From Corynebacterium marinum DSM 44953 (GTDB lineage: Bacteria; Actinomycetota; Actinomycetes; Mycobacteriales; Mycobacteriaceae), in the NCBI RefSeq assembly GCF_000835165.1, contig NZ_CP007790.1:2232001-2296000 (forward strand): a stretch of DNA of 64,000 nt, in the 5' to 3' direction. Below the pieces are notes generated by a model, which saw only the letters and a list, made by a program, of their open reading frames with translations, had not been told where the DNA came from and did not search any database. Within the stretch, counting starts at the first letter, position 1; every line of letters begins with the position of its first letter. Below, piece after piece: positions 1-10,168 of the stretch. Made by a program: the position numbers and the translations under genes.

Positions 1-2
1 TC

Positions 3-812
3 GTCGCCGGTTCCGGGGACACCCGCGGCCTGTTCAACCTGCCGGCCGAGGGCGGGTTGAACATCCGGGTGGTCGCCGTGTTCGCGGCAGCCTGGTTCGG
101 CGTCTTCGCCCTGCCGGTCCTCTTCCGGGTTCCGGAGATCTCCCCCTCCGGCGCGCAGACGGAGTCCTTCCGGGAGTCCTACCGGCGCCTGTTCCGCGAC
201 CTGAAGAGCCTGTGGAGCCAGGACCGCAACTCGGTGTTCTTCCTCATCTCCTCCGCCGTGTTCCGCGACGGGCTGGCCGGGGTGTTCACCTTCGGGGCGA
301 TCCTCGCGGTGAGCGTCTACGGCCTCAGCGCCGGCGACGTCCTGCTCTTCGGCGTGGCCGCCAACGTCACCGCCGCCCTCGGCGCTCTGGCCGGCGGCTG
401 GCTCGACGACCGGACGGGCCCCAAACCGGTGATCCTCGGCTCCCTGGGCATCATGATCGCCGTCGGGGTGACCCTGCTCTTCGTGCAGGGGCCGGTGGGA
501 TTCTGGATCTTCGGCCTCATCCTGTGCACCTTCGTGGGTCCGGCGCAGTCGGCCGCACGCTCCTTCCTCTCGCGTGTCGCACCCGAGAACCGGGAGGGCC
601 AGATGTTCGGCCTCTACGCCACCACCGGCCGGGCCGTCTCCTGGCTCGCGCCGGTCGCCTTCGCCGCCTCCGTGTTCCTCGGCGGCGGGGACGACCGCTA
701 CGGAATTCTGGGCATCGTCGCCGTCCTGGCCGTCGGCGCCCTACTGCTGCTCCGTGTCAGCGATCCGGCGCGGGGCCGCCGCGCGGCGGAGACAGGCAGA
801 GTGGAGTCATGA
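3..812 (+). CDS. MFS transporter, UMF1/Atg22-like, 5' end outside the window
   Basis: The reading frame is open from the first bases, so only the C-terminal 269 residues are present and the start lies upstream. About six hydrophobic segments are visible. A glycine-rich stretch followed by LDDRTGPKPV looks like the cytoplasmic loop of major facilitator carriers. The overall pattern fits the UMF1/Atg22-like branch. The substrate cannot be read from sequence. The stop codon overlaps the next gene's start (ATGA), so the two are probably translated together. Confidence 0.75.
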   Translation, partial: VAGSGDTRGLFNLPAEGGLNIRVVAVFAAAWFGVFALPVLFRVPEISPSGAQTESFRESYRRLFRDLKSLWSQDRNSVFFLISSAVFRDGLAGVFTFGAILAVSVYGLSAGDVLLFGVAANVTAALGALAGGWLDDRTGPKPVILGSLGIMIAVGVTLLFVQGPVGFWIFGLILCTFVGPAQSAARSFLSRVAPENREGQMFGLYATTGRAVSWLAPVAFAASVFLGGGDDRYGILGIVAVLAVGALLLLRVSDPARGRRAAETGRVES

Positions 813-1306
813 ACGTCACCGAACTGATCCAGGACATGGCCTCCCGCCCCGTGGCGGCGGCCGAACAACTGCCCCGGTTGAGCGCCGCGCAGCTCAACGC
901 CCACCCCGGGAACCACCCCAACTCCATCGCCTGGCTGCTGTGGCACAGCGGCCGCGAGGTCGACGTCCAGCTCTCCCACCTCAGCGGCCGCCCGGAACTC
1001 TGGGCGGACTTCCGGGAGAGCTTCGGCCTGGGCGAGGTGGGGGACACCCTCGGCTACGGCCACGACGAGGATGAGGCGGGGGAGGTCGTCGTCGAGGACC
1101 AGGAGCTGCTCACCGATTACCTCCGGGCCACGCTCGAGGCACTGAGCGGCTATGCCGCCGGGCTCCGCGCAAAGGAGCTTTCCGAGGTCATCGACCACAG
1201 CTGGGAGCCGGCCGTCACCCGCGGGGTGCGGCTGGTCTCCATCATCGACGACGCCGCCCAGCACGTGGGCCAAGCGGCATACGCCGCGGGAATACTCACC
1301 CGCTGA
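809..1306 (+). CDS. DinB/DUF664-like four-helix protein
   Basis: This 165-residue protein is translationally coupled to the transporter before it (ATGA overlap). It has the features of the DinB-like superfamily: an N-terminal helix, the motif IAWLLWHSGREVD with a conserved His, and a C-terminal IIDDAAQHVGQAAYAAG segment holding another His. In this superfamily such histidines bind a divalent metal, and many actinobacterial members use mycothiol. The reaction is unknown. A detoxification or thiol-transfer role is inference. Confidence 0.7.
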   Translation: MNVTELIQDMASRPVAAAEQLPRLSAAQLNAHPGNHPNSIAWLLWHSGREVDVQLSHLSGRPELWADFRESFGLGEVGDTLGYGHDEDEAGEVVVEDQELLTDYLRATLEALSGYAAGLRAKELSEVIDHSWEPAVTRGVRLVSIIDDAAQHVGQAAYAAGILTR

Positions 1307-1325
1307 GCCGGACCAGGTCCAGCCG

Positions 1326-2297
1326 CTACACGTCGCGGGCGATGAGCTCCTCGAGCGGCGTCGCGGAGATGAGGTACGGCGCGACCTCGAGCACTGTGTA
1401 GGCGCCCGACTGGCCGGCTTCGCGCATGCGGTGGGCCGCACGGGCGTAGGCCAACGCCACAGCACCGGTGAAGTCGGGGTTGCGCTCCAGCTCGAGGGTG
1501 TACTCGATCGACTGGGTGTAGCCGCCCGTGTCGCCCGCGGTGATCACGTGGCCGCCGTGCGGCATGCCGGTGTGTTCTGCGTCGAAGGTGGCCTCGTCGA
1601 TGAAGTTGACCTCGACCTCGTAGCCGACGAAGTAGTCGGGCATGGTGCGGATCTCGTTCTCGATCCGCTCCTGGTCCGACTCTTCGCAGACCACGAAACA
1701 GCGGCGCAGGTGGGTCTGCTTGCCGGTCAGGCCCTCGGCCTCGCCCTTGCGCGCCTTCTCCAGGGCGTCCGGGGAGGGGATGGTGTACTGGACGGCCTTG
1801 CGCACGCCGTCGATGCGGCGCAGTGCATCCGAGTGCCCCTGGGACAGGCCCGGCCCCCAGAAGGTGTTCTGGCTGCCGCCCGGCAGGAGCGCCTGGCCGA
1901 TGGTGCGGTTGAGGGAGAACATGCCCGGATCCCAGCCGGTGGAGACGATGGCGACGGTGCCGTTCTCCTTGGCCGTCTTGTCCATCTCGGCGCGGTGGCG
2001 CGGGACGTCGCGGTGGTTGTCGTAGGTGTCCACCGTATTGGCGTGGCGGATGAACTCCGGGGCCTGCTCGGGGATGTCGGTGGCGGAGCCGAGGCAGAGC
2101 ACGGCGACGTCGAAAAGCTCCGTGTGCCCGGCGAAGTCCGCGACGGGCAGCACCGGGGTGTCCGGGTCGAGGGTGTCCAGGCTGTCGCGGCGCGAGAACA
2201 CTCCCGCAAGCTGCATGTCCGGCTGCTGACCGATGAGCTTCTCCACGGACCTGCCGAGGTTGCCGTATCCGACGATTGCCACCCTGATATCTGCCAT
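1326..2297 (-). CDS. ddh: meso-diaminopimelate D-dehydrogenase
   Basis: This 323-residue NADP-dependent enzyme reductively aminates L-2-amino-6-oxopimelate (from tetrahydrodipicolinate) to meso-diaminopimelate in a single step, the short branch of lysine and peptidoglycan-precursor synthesis typical of Corynebacterium. The N-terminal Rossmann motif GYGNLG and the segments VDTYDNHRD, STGWDPGMFS, FWGPGLSQGHSDALRR and TGMPHGGHVIT match the C. glutamicum enzyme closely, and length is as expected. Translation starts at ATG 2297. It lies convergent to the DinB-like gene and near thrE, the order I recall from C. glutamicum. Confidence 0.97.
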   Translation of the reverse strand: MADIRVAIVGYGNLGRSVEKLIGQQPDMQLAGVFSRRDSLDTLDPDTPVLPVADFAGHTELFDVAVLCLGSATDIPEQAPEFIRHANTVDTYDNHRDVPRHRAEMDKTAKENGTVAIVSTGWDPGMFSLNRTIGQALLPGGSQNTFWGPGLSQGHSDALRRIDGVRKAVQYTIPSPDALEKARKGEAEGLTGKQTHLRRCFVVCEESDQERIENEIRTMPDYFVGYEVEVNFIDEATFDAEHTGMPHGGHVITAGDTGGYTQSIEYTLELERNPDFTGAVALAYARAAHRMREAGQSGAYTVLEVAPYLISATPLEELIARDV

Positions 2298-2366
2298 GTG
2301 CGCTCCTTAGTGAAGGGTCGGGAAATGTCGCACGCCATTCTACGGGGCGCGGGAGCATCCCCCGCA

Positions 2367-2399
2367 GAAACCGCGTGGGCGGGCGGCCTGCCCACGCGG
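2367..2399 (-). terminator. Intrinsic terminator after the DUF4185 gene
   Basis: A perfect 10-bp inverted repeat (2371-2380 with 2390-2399) lies just downstream of the minus-strand gene ending at 2413. In the minus direction it is followed by a short T run. Confidence 0.55.
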
Positions 2400-2412
2400 C
2401 CCGGCACTGCGT

Positions 2413-3762
2413 CTACGGGGTCGCACCCTCCAGGGGAATGACGGTGAGGCCGGCCAGCGCGTCTGCTGCCCCCTCCGGGGAGAGCTGGGCGGCCGACCCG
2501 CCGTCGAGCGGCGTGACCTCGACCTGGAGGACATCCTGGTTGCCGACGTCCGGGGACTGCGGCTCCTCCGTGAGAGCGCGGGTGCGCATCGGGGACACGG
2601 CATCCTCCGGCGTGATGCCGAAGAATTTGTCCAGGCCCTTCACGTTGAACTGGGTGGACATGTAGCGGCTGTTGTCGCGGGTGTTCCACTGTGAGACCAC
2701 CAGATCCATGTTCGCCAGCGTGGAGCCGGGGACGATGTAACCGCCGTAGAGCTGGGTGAAATTGCTCGCGTCCTGGGTGGACCCCCAGCCGCCGGTGCCG
2801 GCGACGACCACGTTGGCGGGGGCGATCTCGTTCCAGTCGCGGGCGATCTCGGGGGAGATGCGCACCTCGATGGCCATGGTCTCGGCGTTGAACATGCTCA
2901 GCACCCAGTGCCCCTCGATGTAGCGCAATGACATCTCCCCGGCGCGGACGGCGTCGCTGAGAACCGGCGTGTAGGCGGTGCCCCACGTGCCGGAGCCGTC
3001 CCGGTTCAGGGAGTAGTGCTCCCACGCCGCGGTGTCATCGATGTCCGCGGGGAGGAAGCGGGAGAGGTAGACGTCGCTGAGCCGGTTGAACTGCGAGGAC
3101 ATGACATAGACGTAACCGTCGGGCCCCAGCTCCCAGGTGATGAGGTTGCCCATGCCGCCCATGTAGTCCTTCGACGTCGTGCCCAGGGTCTCCCAGGTCC
3201 GGCCCTGGTCCCCGGACATCCAGATCTCGGTGCTCAGGACGTTGCCGACGCCCTCGTTCCACATGCCCTGCAGGTAGAGGACGCCGTCGATGTTGATCAC
3301 GTCCGAGGGCAGCATCGTCAGGCCGCGGTTATTGTGCTCGTAGTCGATCAGCTGCTCGACCACCTCGCCCTCGTTGAGCGGGCGCAGGATGTTGACGGTG
3401 CCGTCCGCTTCGTACACGGCGACAACCCCCACCGGGCTCATCCACTCGCCCTCGCCGAATCCCGGGCCGCGGAAGGAGTCGCCGAAAATGATGGCGAACT
3501 CCTTCCCGGTCCCGATGTACGCCATGACGCCGAGGTCGCCGAGCAGTACCCCGAGGCTTTCGGAGATACCGGGACCCAGCAGATCGCCGACCAGTGCCAC
3601 ATCCAGCCCCTCGGAGGGTCCGTCCGCCCGGGGCGCGGTCTGTGAGCCGGAGGAACCGGAGGAACCGGAAGAGCTCTGGGCCAGAACCGGAGTGGACAAC
3701 ATGATGCTGCAGACGACCGCGCCGGTGACGGTGAACGCAATGGTGGAGAGGGACTTCCGCAC
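2413..3762 (-). CDS. Secreted DUF4185 domain protein
   Basis: This roughly 449-residue protein begins, from GTG 3762, with a Sec-type signal peptide: KS, a hydrophobic core, then an ALA-like cleavage site before a Ser/Gly-rich linker. The mature part resembles DUF4185, a predicted beta-propeller fold found in exported actinobacterial proteins, with repeated GDSF-like and W-containing blades. An upstream ATG at 3798 would put 12 charged residues before the signal, so the GTG is preferred, although its ribosome site is weak. Function is unknown. A glycan or cell-wall binding role would be inference from the fold. Confidence 0.75.
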   Translation of the reverse strand: MRKSLSTIAFTVTGAVVCSIMLSTPVLAQSSSGSSGSSGSQTAPRADGPSEGLDVALVGDLLGPGISESLGVLLGDLGVMAYIGTGKEFAIIFGDSFRGPGFGEGEWMSPVGVVAVYEADGTVNILRPLNEGEVVEQLIDYEHNNRGLTMLPSDVINIDGVLYLQGMWNEGVGNVLSTEIWMSGDQGRTWETLGTTSKDYMGGMGNLITWELGPDGYVYVMSSQFNRLSDVYLSRFLPADIDDTAAWEHYSLNRDGSGTWGTAYTPVLSDAVRAGEMSLRYIEGHWVLSMFNAETMAIEVRISPEIARDWNEIAPANVVVAGTGGWGSTQDASNFTQLYGGYIVPGSTLANMDLVVSQWNTRDNSRYMSTQFNVKGLDKFFGITPEDAVSPMRTRALTEEPQSPDVGNQDVLQVEVTPLDGGSAAQLSPEGAADALAGLTVIPLEGATP

Positions 3763-4065
3763 GACAATCTCATTTCTGGATTCGGTCCACCCGCACATCG
3801 ACGCAGGTGGGAGGGCCGAGCGGTGAGTTTAGTCCAGTGGAGGAGGCCCGAAGAGGTGATCGACCTTCCGGTCGATGCCCGCCACCCCCGCGGGCGTCGA
3901 CCGGACGCATTGTCCACCAACCCGACATCGGCTGACCCGGTCAGTTCCCCCGTGATCTACCCGCAGCTGCGGAACACCGCTTTCCGCCACGACGTCCCGC
4001 CCCCGGCCGAGCCCTCCCGGTTCCATGAGCTCCTGACAGGAAGGATCCTCGTACGGCCCAGCAGC

Positions 4066-4500
4066 TCACGCCGAGGGGTTGCGGATCACCTCTCGACGAA
4101 TGGCCTCGAAGGCGCCCGCAGAAACCGCATTCACCACCCAGTACGGCCAGGGCAGGGCAGGTATCAGTCCCAGGACCCAGGCCTGCGCCCACCGCAGTGA
4201 CCCGGACACCCGACGGCCGCGCAGCAGTTGGTAGGCGACAGCCGCCTGAAAGGCAGCCGAGCCGAGGACAACGGCAGGGGCCACCGGTACCAGGGCGCCG
4301 AGGACCGGCCGGTAGGGCGGCAACCAGGTGTTGTCACGCAGCCACTGCAGGAAATCGGGGGCGATGCGCACCGTGTGCACCGTGTTCAAAACAGCCATGC
4401 TCCCGAAATACACCCCTACGGCTCGGGCGCCGATCCTCCACGCCCGGCCGGAAACTCGTGGAGCCGTGCGGTGTCGTATCCGTCGCGAAGTGGTGTCCAT
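4066..4500 (-). CDS. Small membrane protein of unknown function
   Basis: This 144-residue protein has an Arg-rich N-terminus and about three hydrophobic segments (residues near 28-45, 70-95, 105-128). ATG 4500 is chosen because AGGAG sits 8 nt upstream. A TTG two codons earlier is too close to that site. I do not recognise a family beyond a DoxX/DUF4345-like look, which is uncertain. Confidence 0.6.
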   Translation of the reverse strand: MDTTSRRIRHRTAPRVSGRAWRIGARAVGVYFGSMAVLNTVHTVRIAPDFLQWLRDNTWLPPYRPVLGALVPVAPAVVLGSAAFQAAVAYQLLRGRRVSGSLRWAQAWVLGLIPALPWPYWVVNAVSAGAFEAIRREVIRNPSA

Positions 4501-4846
4501 GATCAATTCTCCTGGGGTGGTAGTCGATGGACGTCCAGACAGATGACCGAAGTGTGACCCGGATCATTCTTCCATCCATTCTGCCCGATGCGGAACCCCG
4601 AGGAGGGACAGTCTCCTGATACTCGGTCAAGGTCCCTGCCAGCTTGTCCCCACCGCCTGGAATCCCATGAATTCGTGGATGCCTTGTGCGCATGACAGTC
4701 CGGGGATCCCGCATAACCCCTACCTTCGCCCAGAGCACCCGCTCAGTCGAGTGCTGGGAGCGCGCCGTACGGTGCGCGGCGAACGCCAGGACACTGCCGA
4801 TGAGCGAGGTGACCCCCACCGGGGAATCTACGTTGACCTCCTGAGC
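4501..4846. other. Gene-poor stretch upstream of the small membrane protein
   Basis: I see no convincing gene here. On the minus strand a frame from about 4819 gives a short hydrophobic then basic peptide that soon becomes non-coding in composition, which could be the remnant of a decayed gene. The right edge is the tRNA-Thr terminator. Confidence 0.4.
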
Positions 4847-4873
4847 AAAAATCCCCGGGCCGATGGCCCGGGG
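4847..4873 (-). terminator. Intrinsic terminator of tRNA-Thr
   Basis: A 9-bp GC-only stem (4853-4861 with 4865-4873), a 3-nt loop, and a five-T run in the minus direction lie 9 nt downstream of the tRNA 3' end. Confidence 0.85.
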
Positions 4874-4881
4874 AGTGTAAG

Positions 4882-4954
4882 AGCTGGAGACGAGACTTGA
4901 ACTCGCAACCTACGGTTTACAAGACCGTTGCGCTACCGATTGCGCCACTCCAGC
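4882..4954 (-). tRNA. tRNA-Thr (anticodon TGT)
   Basis: Read on the minus strand, the 73-nt sequence folds as a full cloverleaf. It has a 7-bp acceptor stem GCTGGAG/CTCCAGC, D arm GCGC/GCGC, anticodon arm ACGGT-CTTGTAA-ACCGT with anticodon TGT, and T arm GCGAG-TTCAAGT-CTCGT. No CCA is encoded. It decodes ACA threonine codons. It sits head-to-head with thrE, whose frame would run back through the tRNA if the first available start were used. Confidence 0.95.
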
Positions 4955-5043
4955 AGGGGCGGGAACGTGGTCCCCGTCCGCCTGAAATCGTACCCGAGGG
5001 GGCGGGTGTGTCAGAAACCGCCCGGGCGACTAGGGTGGCGCCC

Positions 5044-6549
5044 GTGTCCTCCCTGTTAGACAGCCTGAGATCGACGTTCACCGCGTCGGGGCGCATCGCC
5101 ACGATCGATGCCGCCAAGGCCGCGCCGCCGCCGTCCCCGCTCGCCCCCGTCGATCTGACCGATCAGGCGCAGGTGGCGGCGGTGATGGACATCGCGGCCC
5201 GGATCGGTGACATTCTCCTGTCCTCCGGCACGTCGAATTCGGACACCAGGGCGCAGATCCATGCGGTGACGTCCGCCTACGGTCTGCACTACTGCCACGT
5301 CGACATCACGATGAACACCATCACGATCTTCACCACGATCGGAACCACCCGGAAAACGCCGGTGAACGTGTTCCGGGTGGTGCGCCGGATGACCACCGAC
5401 TTCTCCCGGCTCTCCGAGGTCGACCGGCTGATCCGGTCCATCCAGGCGGGTGCGACGCCGCCCGAGGTGGCCGAGAACATTCTCGACGACCTGTCCGCCA
5501 AGCCCACGGCCTACGGCATCTGGACGGCGATCATGGGCTGGGGCCTGTTGGGCGGATCCGTGGCCGGCCTGCTGGGTGGCGGGGCCCTGGTGATCATCAC
5601 GGCGTTTCTGACCGCGGTGCTCATCATGACGCTGAACACGTGGCTGGACCGCAAGGGTCTGCCCTATTTCTTCCAGAACATGTTCGGCGGGATCATCGCC
5701 ACGCTGCCGGCCGCGATCATCTACAACCTGGCCGCCGACGTCGGCGTGCGGATCTCGCCCGGCCAGGTCATCGCCTCTGGCATCATCGTGCTGCTGGCCG
5801 GCCTGACCCTGGTGCAGTCGCTGCAGGACGGGATCACGGGGGCACCGGTGACGGCGTCGGCGCGCTTCTTCGAGGCACTGTTGTTCACGGGCGCCATCGT
5901 GGCCGGCGTGGGTGTCGGCATCCAGGTCTCCGTGTTGATCGGGGTGCCGCTGCCTCCGCTGGAGATCATCCCCACCTCGGGGTTCACCACGTCCACCGTC
6001 CGGGTGGTGTGCGGCGGGCTGGCGGCCGCGGGATTCGCCATCGCCTGCTACGCAGAGTGGTCGTCGGTGTTCATCTCGGGGCTGAGCGCGCTGGCCGGGT
6101 CCGCCTTCTATTATTTCCTGCTGGTTCCCGTCGGTGTCGGGCCGGTGATCGGTGCGTCGCTGTCCGCGGTCGTCATCGGCCTGGCGGGCGGTCTGCTCGC
6201 CCGCCGTTTTCTCATCCCTCCGCTGATCACCGCAATCGCCGGCATCACCCCCTTTCTTCCCGGTCTGACGGTCTACCGCGGCATGCACTCGATGATGAAC
6301 GAGCAGACCCTGCTCGGTTTCACCAGCATCGTCGTCGCCCTGGCCACCGCCGGGGGCCTGGCCGCGGGCGTGGTGCTGGGCGAATGGGTGGCCCGCCGGC
6401 TGCGCCGCCCGCCGCCCCTGAATCCCTACCGTTATTTCCGCGCCGCCCGCCGCAACACTTTCCAGCAGATGGCCCGGCAGAAGGCTGCGGCGCGGCGGGC
6501 CCAATCCGAGCGTCCGCGCGGGCGGGTGCGGAAATTCCCGCGCCAGTAG
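5044..6549 (+). CDS. thrE: Threonine/serine exporter ThrE
   Basis: This inner-membrane exporter of L-threonine and L-serine has about 501 residues, with a soluble N-terminal ThrE domain (DUF1212-type) followed by about ten membrane segments. The segments IDAAKAAPPPSPLAP, LLSSGTSNSDT, VDRLIRSIQAGATPPEVAE, LQDGITGAPVTASARFFE and FLIPPLITAIAGITP are near-identical to the C. glutamicum transporter. GTG 5044 is chosen because it reproduces that protein's N-terminus. The frame is open back to 4897, but a start there would lie inside the tRNA. The C-terminus is Arg-rich. Confidence 0.95.
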   Translation: MSSLLDSLRSTFTASGRIATIDAAKAAPPPSPLAPVDLTDQAQVAAVMDIAARIGDILLSSGTSNSDTRAQIHAVTSAYGLHYCHVDITMNTITIFTTIGTTRKTPVNVFRVVRRMTTDFSRLSEVDRLIRSIQAGATPPEVAENILDDLSAKPTAYGIWTAIMGWGLLGGSVAGLLGGGALVIITAFLTAVLIMTLNTWLDRKGLPYFFQNMFGGIIATLPAAIIYNLAADVGVRISPGQVIASGIIVLLAGLTLVQSLQDGITGAPVTASARFFEALLFTGAIVAGVGVGIQVSVLIGVPLPPLEIIPTSGFTTSTVRVVCGGLAAAGFAIACYAEWSSVFISGLSALAGSAFYYFLLVPVGVGPVIGASLSAVVIGLAGGLLARRFLIPPLITAIAGITPFLPGLTVYRGMHSMMNEQTLLGFTSIVVALATAGGLAAGVVLGEWVARRLRRPPPLNPYRYFRAARRNTFQQMARQKAAARRAQSERPRGRVRKFPRQ

Positions 6550-6601
6550 CGTAGAATCAACAATCTACTGCGCCCTGACCACCACTTTCTCAGGAGGATA
6601 T

Positions 6602-6919
6602 GTGCCGCCGAAGGTCACTGATACCCGCCCCACCCCCGAAGCTCTGCATGCTGTGGAGGAGGAGACCGCCGCCTCCGCCCGCCGGATCGTCGCCACGTAC
6701 TCGCAGGACTTCCTGGACGGCGTGACCCTCATGTGCATGCTCGGCGTGGAACCGAAGGGCCTGGTCTACAAGAAGGTCGCCGCCGAGCTGGAGGACGCGG
6801 AGCCGAACGTGGCGAAGCGGACCCGCAAGAAGGCCACCAAGAAGGCCCCCGCCAAGAAGGCCCCCGCCAAGAAGACGACGAAGAAAACCACCGCCAAGAA
6901 GACGGCCAAGAAGGTCTAA
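6602..6919 (+). CDS. Small protein with Lys/Ala-rich histone-like tail
   Basis: This 105-residue protein starts at GTG 6602, with AGGAGG about 5 nt upstream. Residues 1-70 form an acidic helical domain containing ATYSQDFLDGVTLMCMLGVE. Residues 75-105 are repeats of KKAPA, KKTT and KKTAKK, like the H1-type tails of mycobacterial HupB, which bind nucleic acid. It lies between thrE and otsA, where C. glutamicum also has a small uncharacterised gene. DNA or RNA binding is inference from the tail only. Confidence 0.8.
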   Translation: MPPKVTDTRPTPEALHAVEEETAASARRIVATYSQDFLDGVTLMCMLGVEPKGLVYKKVAAELEDAEPNVAKRTRKKATKKAPAKKAPAKKTTKKTTAKKTAKKV

Positions 6920-6928
6920 GCGTCAGGC

Positions 6929-8340
<1,412 letters not shown>

Positions 8341-8344
<4 letters not shown>

Positions 8345-8814
8345 GGCGGCCGCTGTCCGCAGCTGCTGCCGGGCTGGCCGCCGCGTTGCTGCTGGCCGGC
8401 TGCGCCGTAGAACCCACCGCCGATGTCGTGGGCTCGTCGTGGCTGGTCACCGACATCTGGACCACCCCGGGCGAACCCTCCGCGCTACCTGACGGCGCCG
8501 CCGGCCTCGCCCGGCTGGCCTTCGGCGAACGCTCGGTGTCCGGGTACACCGGTTGTGCCCCGCTCCAGGGCACCGTCCACTTCACCGGCGAGGGTGCGGG
8601 GACCGGCGTGGAGAACGCCCGCACCCTCACCGTCGACCGCCTCGAGGTCGGGGAGACCGAGGAGAACTGCCACGCGGCCTGGTCCCACGGGCAGTTGACC
8701 GAACTGATCGAGCCCGGCGCGGTGTTCGACGTCCGACACGATGACCGCGCCCTCGTGCTGACGCTGCGCACCGACGCCGTCGACCGCCCCGCGATCGGCC
8801 TCGCCGCCATGTAG
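8341..8814 (+). CDS. META-like lipoprotein between otsA and otsB
   Basis: From GTG 8341 (overlapping the otsA stop) this 157-residue protein begins with a lipoprotein signal, [13 protein letters not shown] then the lipobox LLAGC. The mature part starts with [11 protein letters not shown] and contains [19 protein letters not shown], a pattern like META/HslJ domains that commonly follow a lipobox in corynebacteria. It is an envelope lipoprotein translationally coupled to trehalose synthesis. Its role is unknown. The later Cys residues may pair. Confidence 0.8.
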
Positions 8815-8839
8815 GGGTCGGCCCATCTAGAGTGGGCCC

Positions 8840-10159
8840 ATGAGCATCACGCCAGCCGCCCTCGCCCGCCTCGTGGACGCCGAGAAACTGCTCGTCGTCT
8901 CCGACTTCGACGGAACCCTCGCGGGCTTCTCCCCCGACATCTACGCCGTTCCCGTCAACCTGGATTCGGTCGCCGCGCTGACCCGGCTCGCCGGCCTGCC
9001 GGACACCCACGTCGCGTTGCTGACCGGCCGCCACCTGGAGGGTCTGGCCCGGGTGTGCCCGCTGCGGGACCCGGTGGTCCTGGCGGGATCGCACGGTTCC
9101 GAGTCCGCAGAGCACGCGGTGGCGCTCACCGGCGAAATGCGCGCGAAGCTCGACGCCGTCGAGGAGCAGCTCGCCGAGTTCGCCTCCCATCCGCAGACCT
9201 ACATCGAGTTCAAGCCCTTCCAGCGGGTGGCGCACGCCGCGGCGCTCGCCTCGACCGACCAGGCGACGGCTGACGCGCTGCTCGAGGCGGTGATGTCCGT
9301 GGAGGTGCCGGGCGTCCGTGTGACCCGCGGCAAGAACATCGTCGAGTTCTCGGTCAGCGACGCCACCAAGGGCACCTGGCTCGCCGCGGAGATCGCCCGC
9401 GTGCAGCCCACCGTCGCGCTGTTCATCGGCGACGACGCCACCGACGAGGACGGCTTCCGTGTCCTGCGCGCAGGCGACGTCGGCGTCAAGGTCGGCGCGG
9501 GCAATACCGCGGCGGGCGAACGCGTCGCCGATATCCCGGCCGTCGCGGAGCTGCTCACCTCGCTCGCCGACGGCCGAGCCGCCCGCCTCGGCCTGCCCCG
9601 CCCCGTCGCCGAGCGCTTCGAGGCCGTCGCCGCCGGATTCTCCGCCGAGGTCCACCGCGTGCACGACTGGTCGGCCGCGACCCCGTGCGAGGGGTGGTCC
9701 GCCCGGGACATCGTCAACCACCTGCTCACCTGGTACCCGGCCAACCTGCGCGACGCGGGCATCGATCTGGCGTTCACCGCCGACCTCCAGGCCGACCCCG
9801 CCGGCGCCTGGTTCGAGTTCGTCTCCGCGGTCCGCGGGGTCCTCGCGGATCCGGCGCGTGCCGACGCCGTGTTCACCGCCGGGCCCGACGAGGGCGGGAC
9901 CGTGGCCCGTGCCACCGCCGGGTTCCTCCTGCCCGACATCTTCATGCACACCTGGGATCTGGCCCGCTCGCAGGGGCGGGACGTCGAGCTCGACGCCGAT
10001 TACGCCGCCCGCAACCTCGCCGGGATGGAATCCGTGGGCGACGCCCTGCAGGACTCCGGCAGGTTCGGCCCGCCGGTGCCCGTACCCGCCGATCAGCCCG
10101 CCGGCATCCGCCTCATGGCCTACGCCGGAAGGGACCCGGGTTTCGGCCTGCGGGCCTAA
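8840..10159 (+). CDS. otsB: Trehalose-6-phosphatase OtsB fused to a TIGR03086-like domain
   Basis: Residues 1-245 are a HAD-family trehalose-6-phosphate phosphatase: the nucleophile motif SDFDGTLAGF, LTGRHLEGL, GSHGSE and the late acidic motif GDDATDEDGF are all present. Residues 250-439 form a second complete domain of the TIGR03086/mycothiol maleylpyruvate-isomerase-like type. It has a W-x-A-x-P-C-x-G-W-S-x-R-D block, a His in VNHLL, FMHTWDLARSQG, and a C-terminal FGPPVPVP...GRDPGF block. OtsB alone is normally about 250 residues, so this is a gene fusion in one uninterrupted frame. A TAGAGT box 6 nt before ATG 8840 suggests a leaderless mRNA. Confidence 0.92.
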   Translation: MSITPAALARLVDAEKLLVVSDFDGTLAGFSPDIYAVPVNLDSVAALTRLAGLPDTHVALLTGRHLEGLARVCPLRDPVVLAGSHGSESAEHAVALTGEMRAKLDAVEEQLAEFASHPQTYIEFKPFQRVAHAAALASTDQATADALLEAVMSVEVPGVRVTRGKNIVEFSVSDATKGTWLAAEIARVQPTVALFIGDDATDEDGFRVLRAGDVGVKVGAGNTAAGERVADIPAVAELLTSLADGRAARLGLPRPVAERFEAVAAGFSAEVHRVHDWSAATPCEGWSARDIVNHLLTWYPANLRDAGIDLAFTADLQADPAGAWFEFVSAVRGVLADPARADAVFTAGPDEGGTVARATAGFLLPDIFMHTWDLARSQGRDVELDADYAARNLAGMESVGDALQDSGRFGPPVPVPADQPAGIRLMAYAGRDPGFGLRA

Positions 10160-10168
10160 ACTCGGGGC

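Noticed and set aside
4897..5043. 49-codon upstream extension of thrE
   Set aside because: It would begin inside the tRNA-Thr gene. The conserved N-terminus of ThrE starts at 5044.
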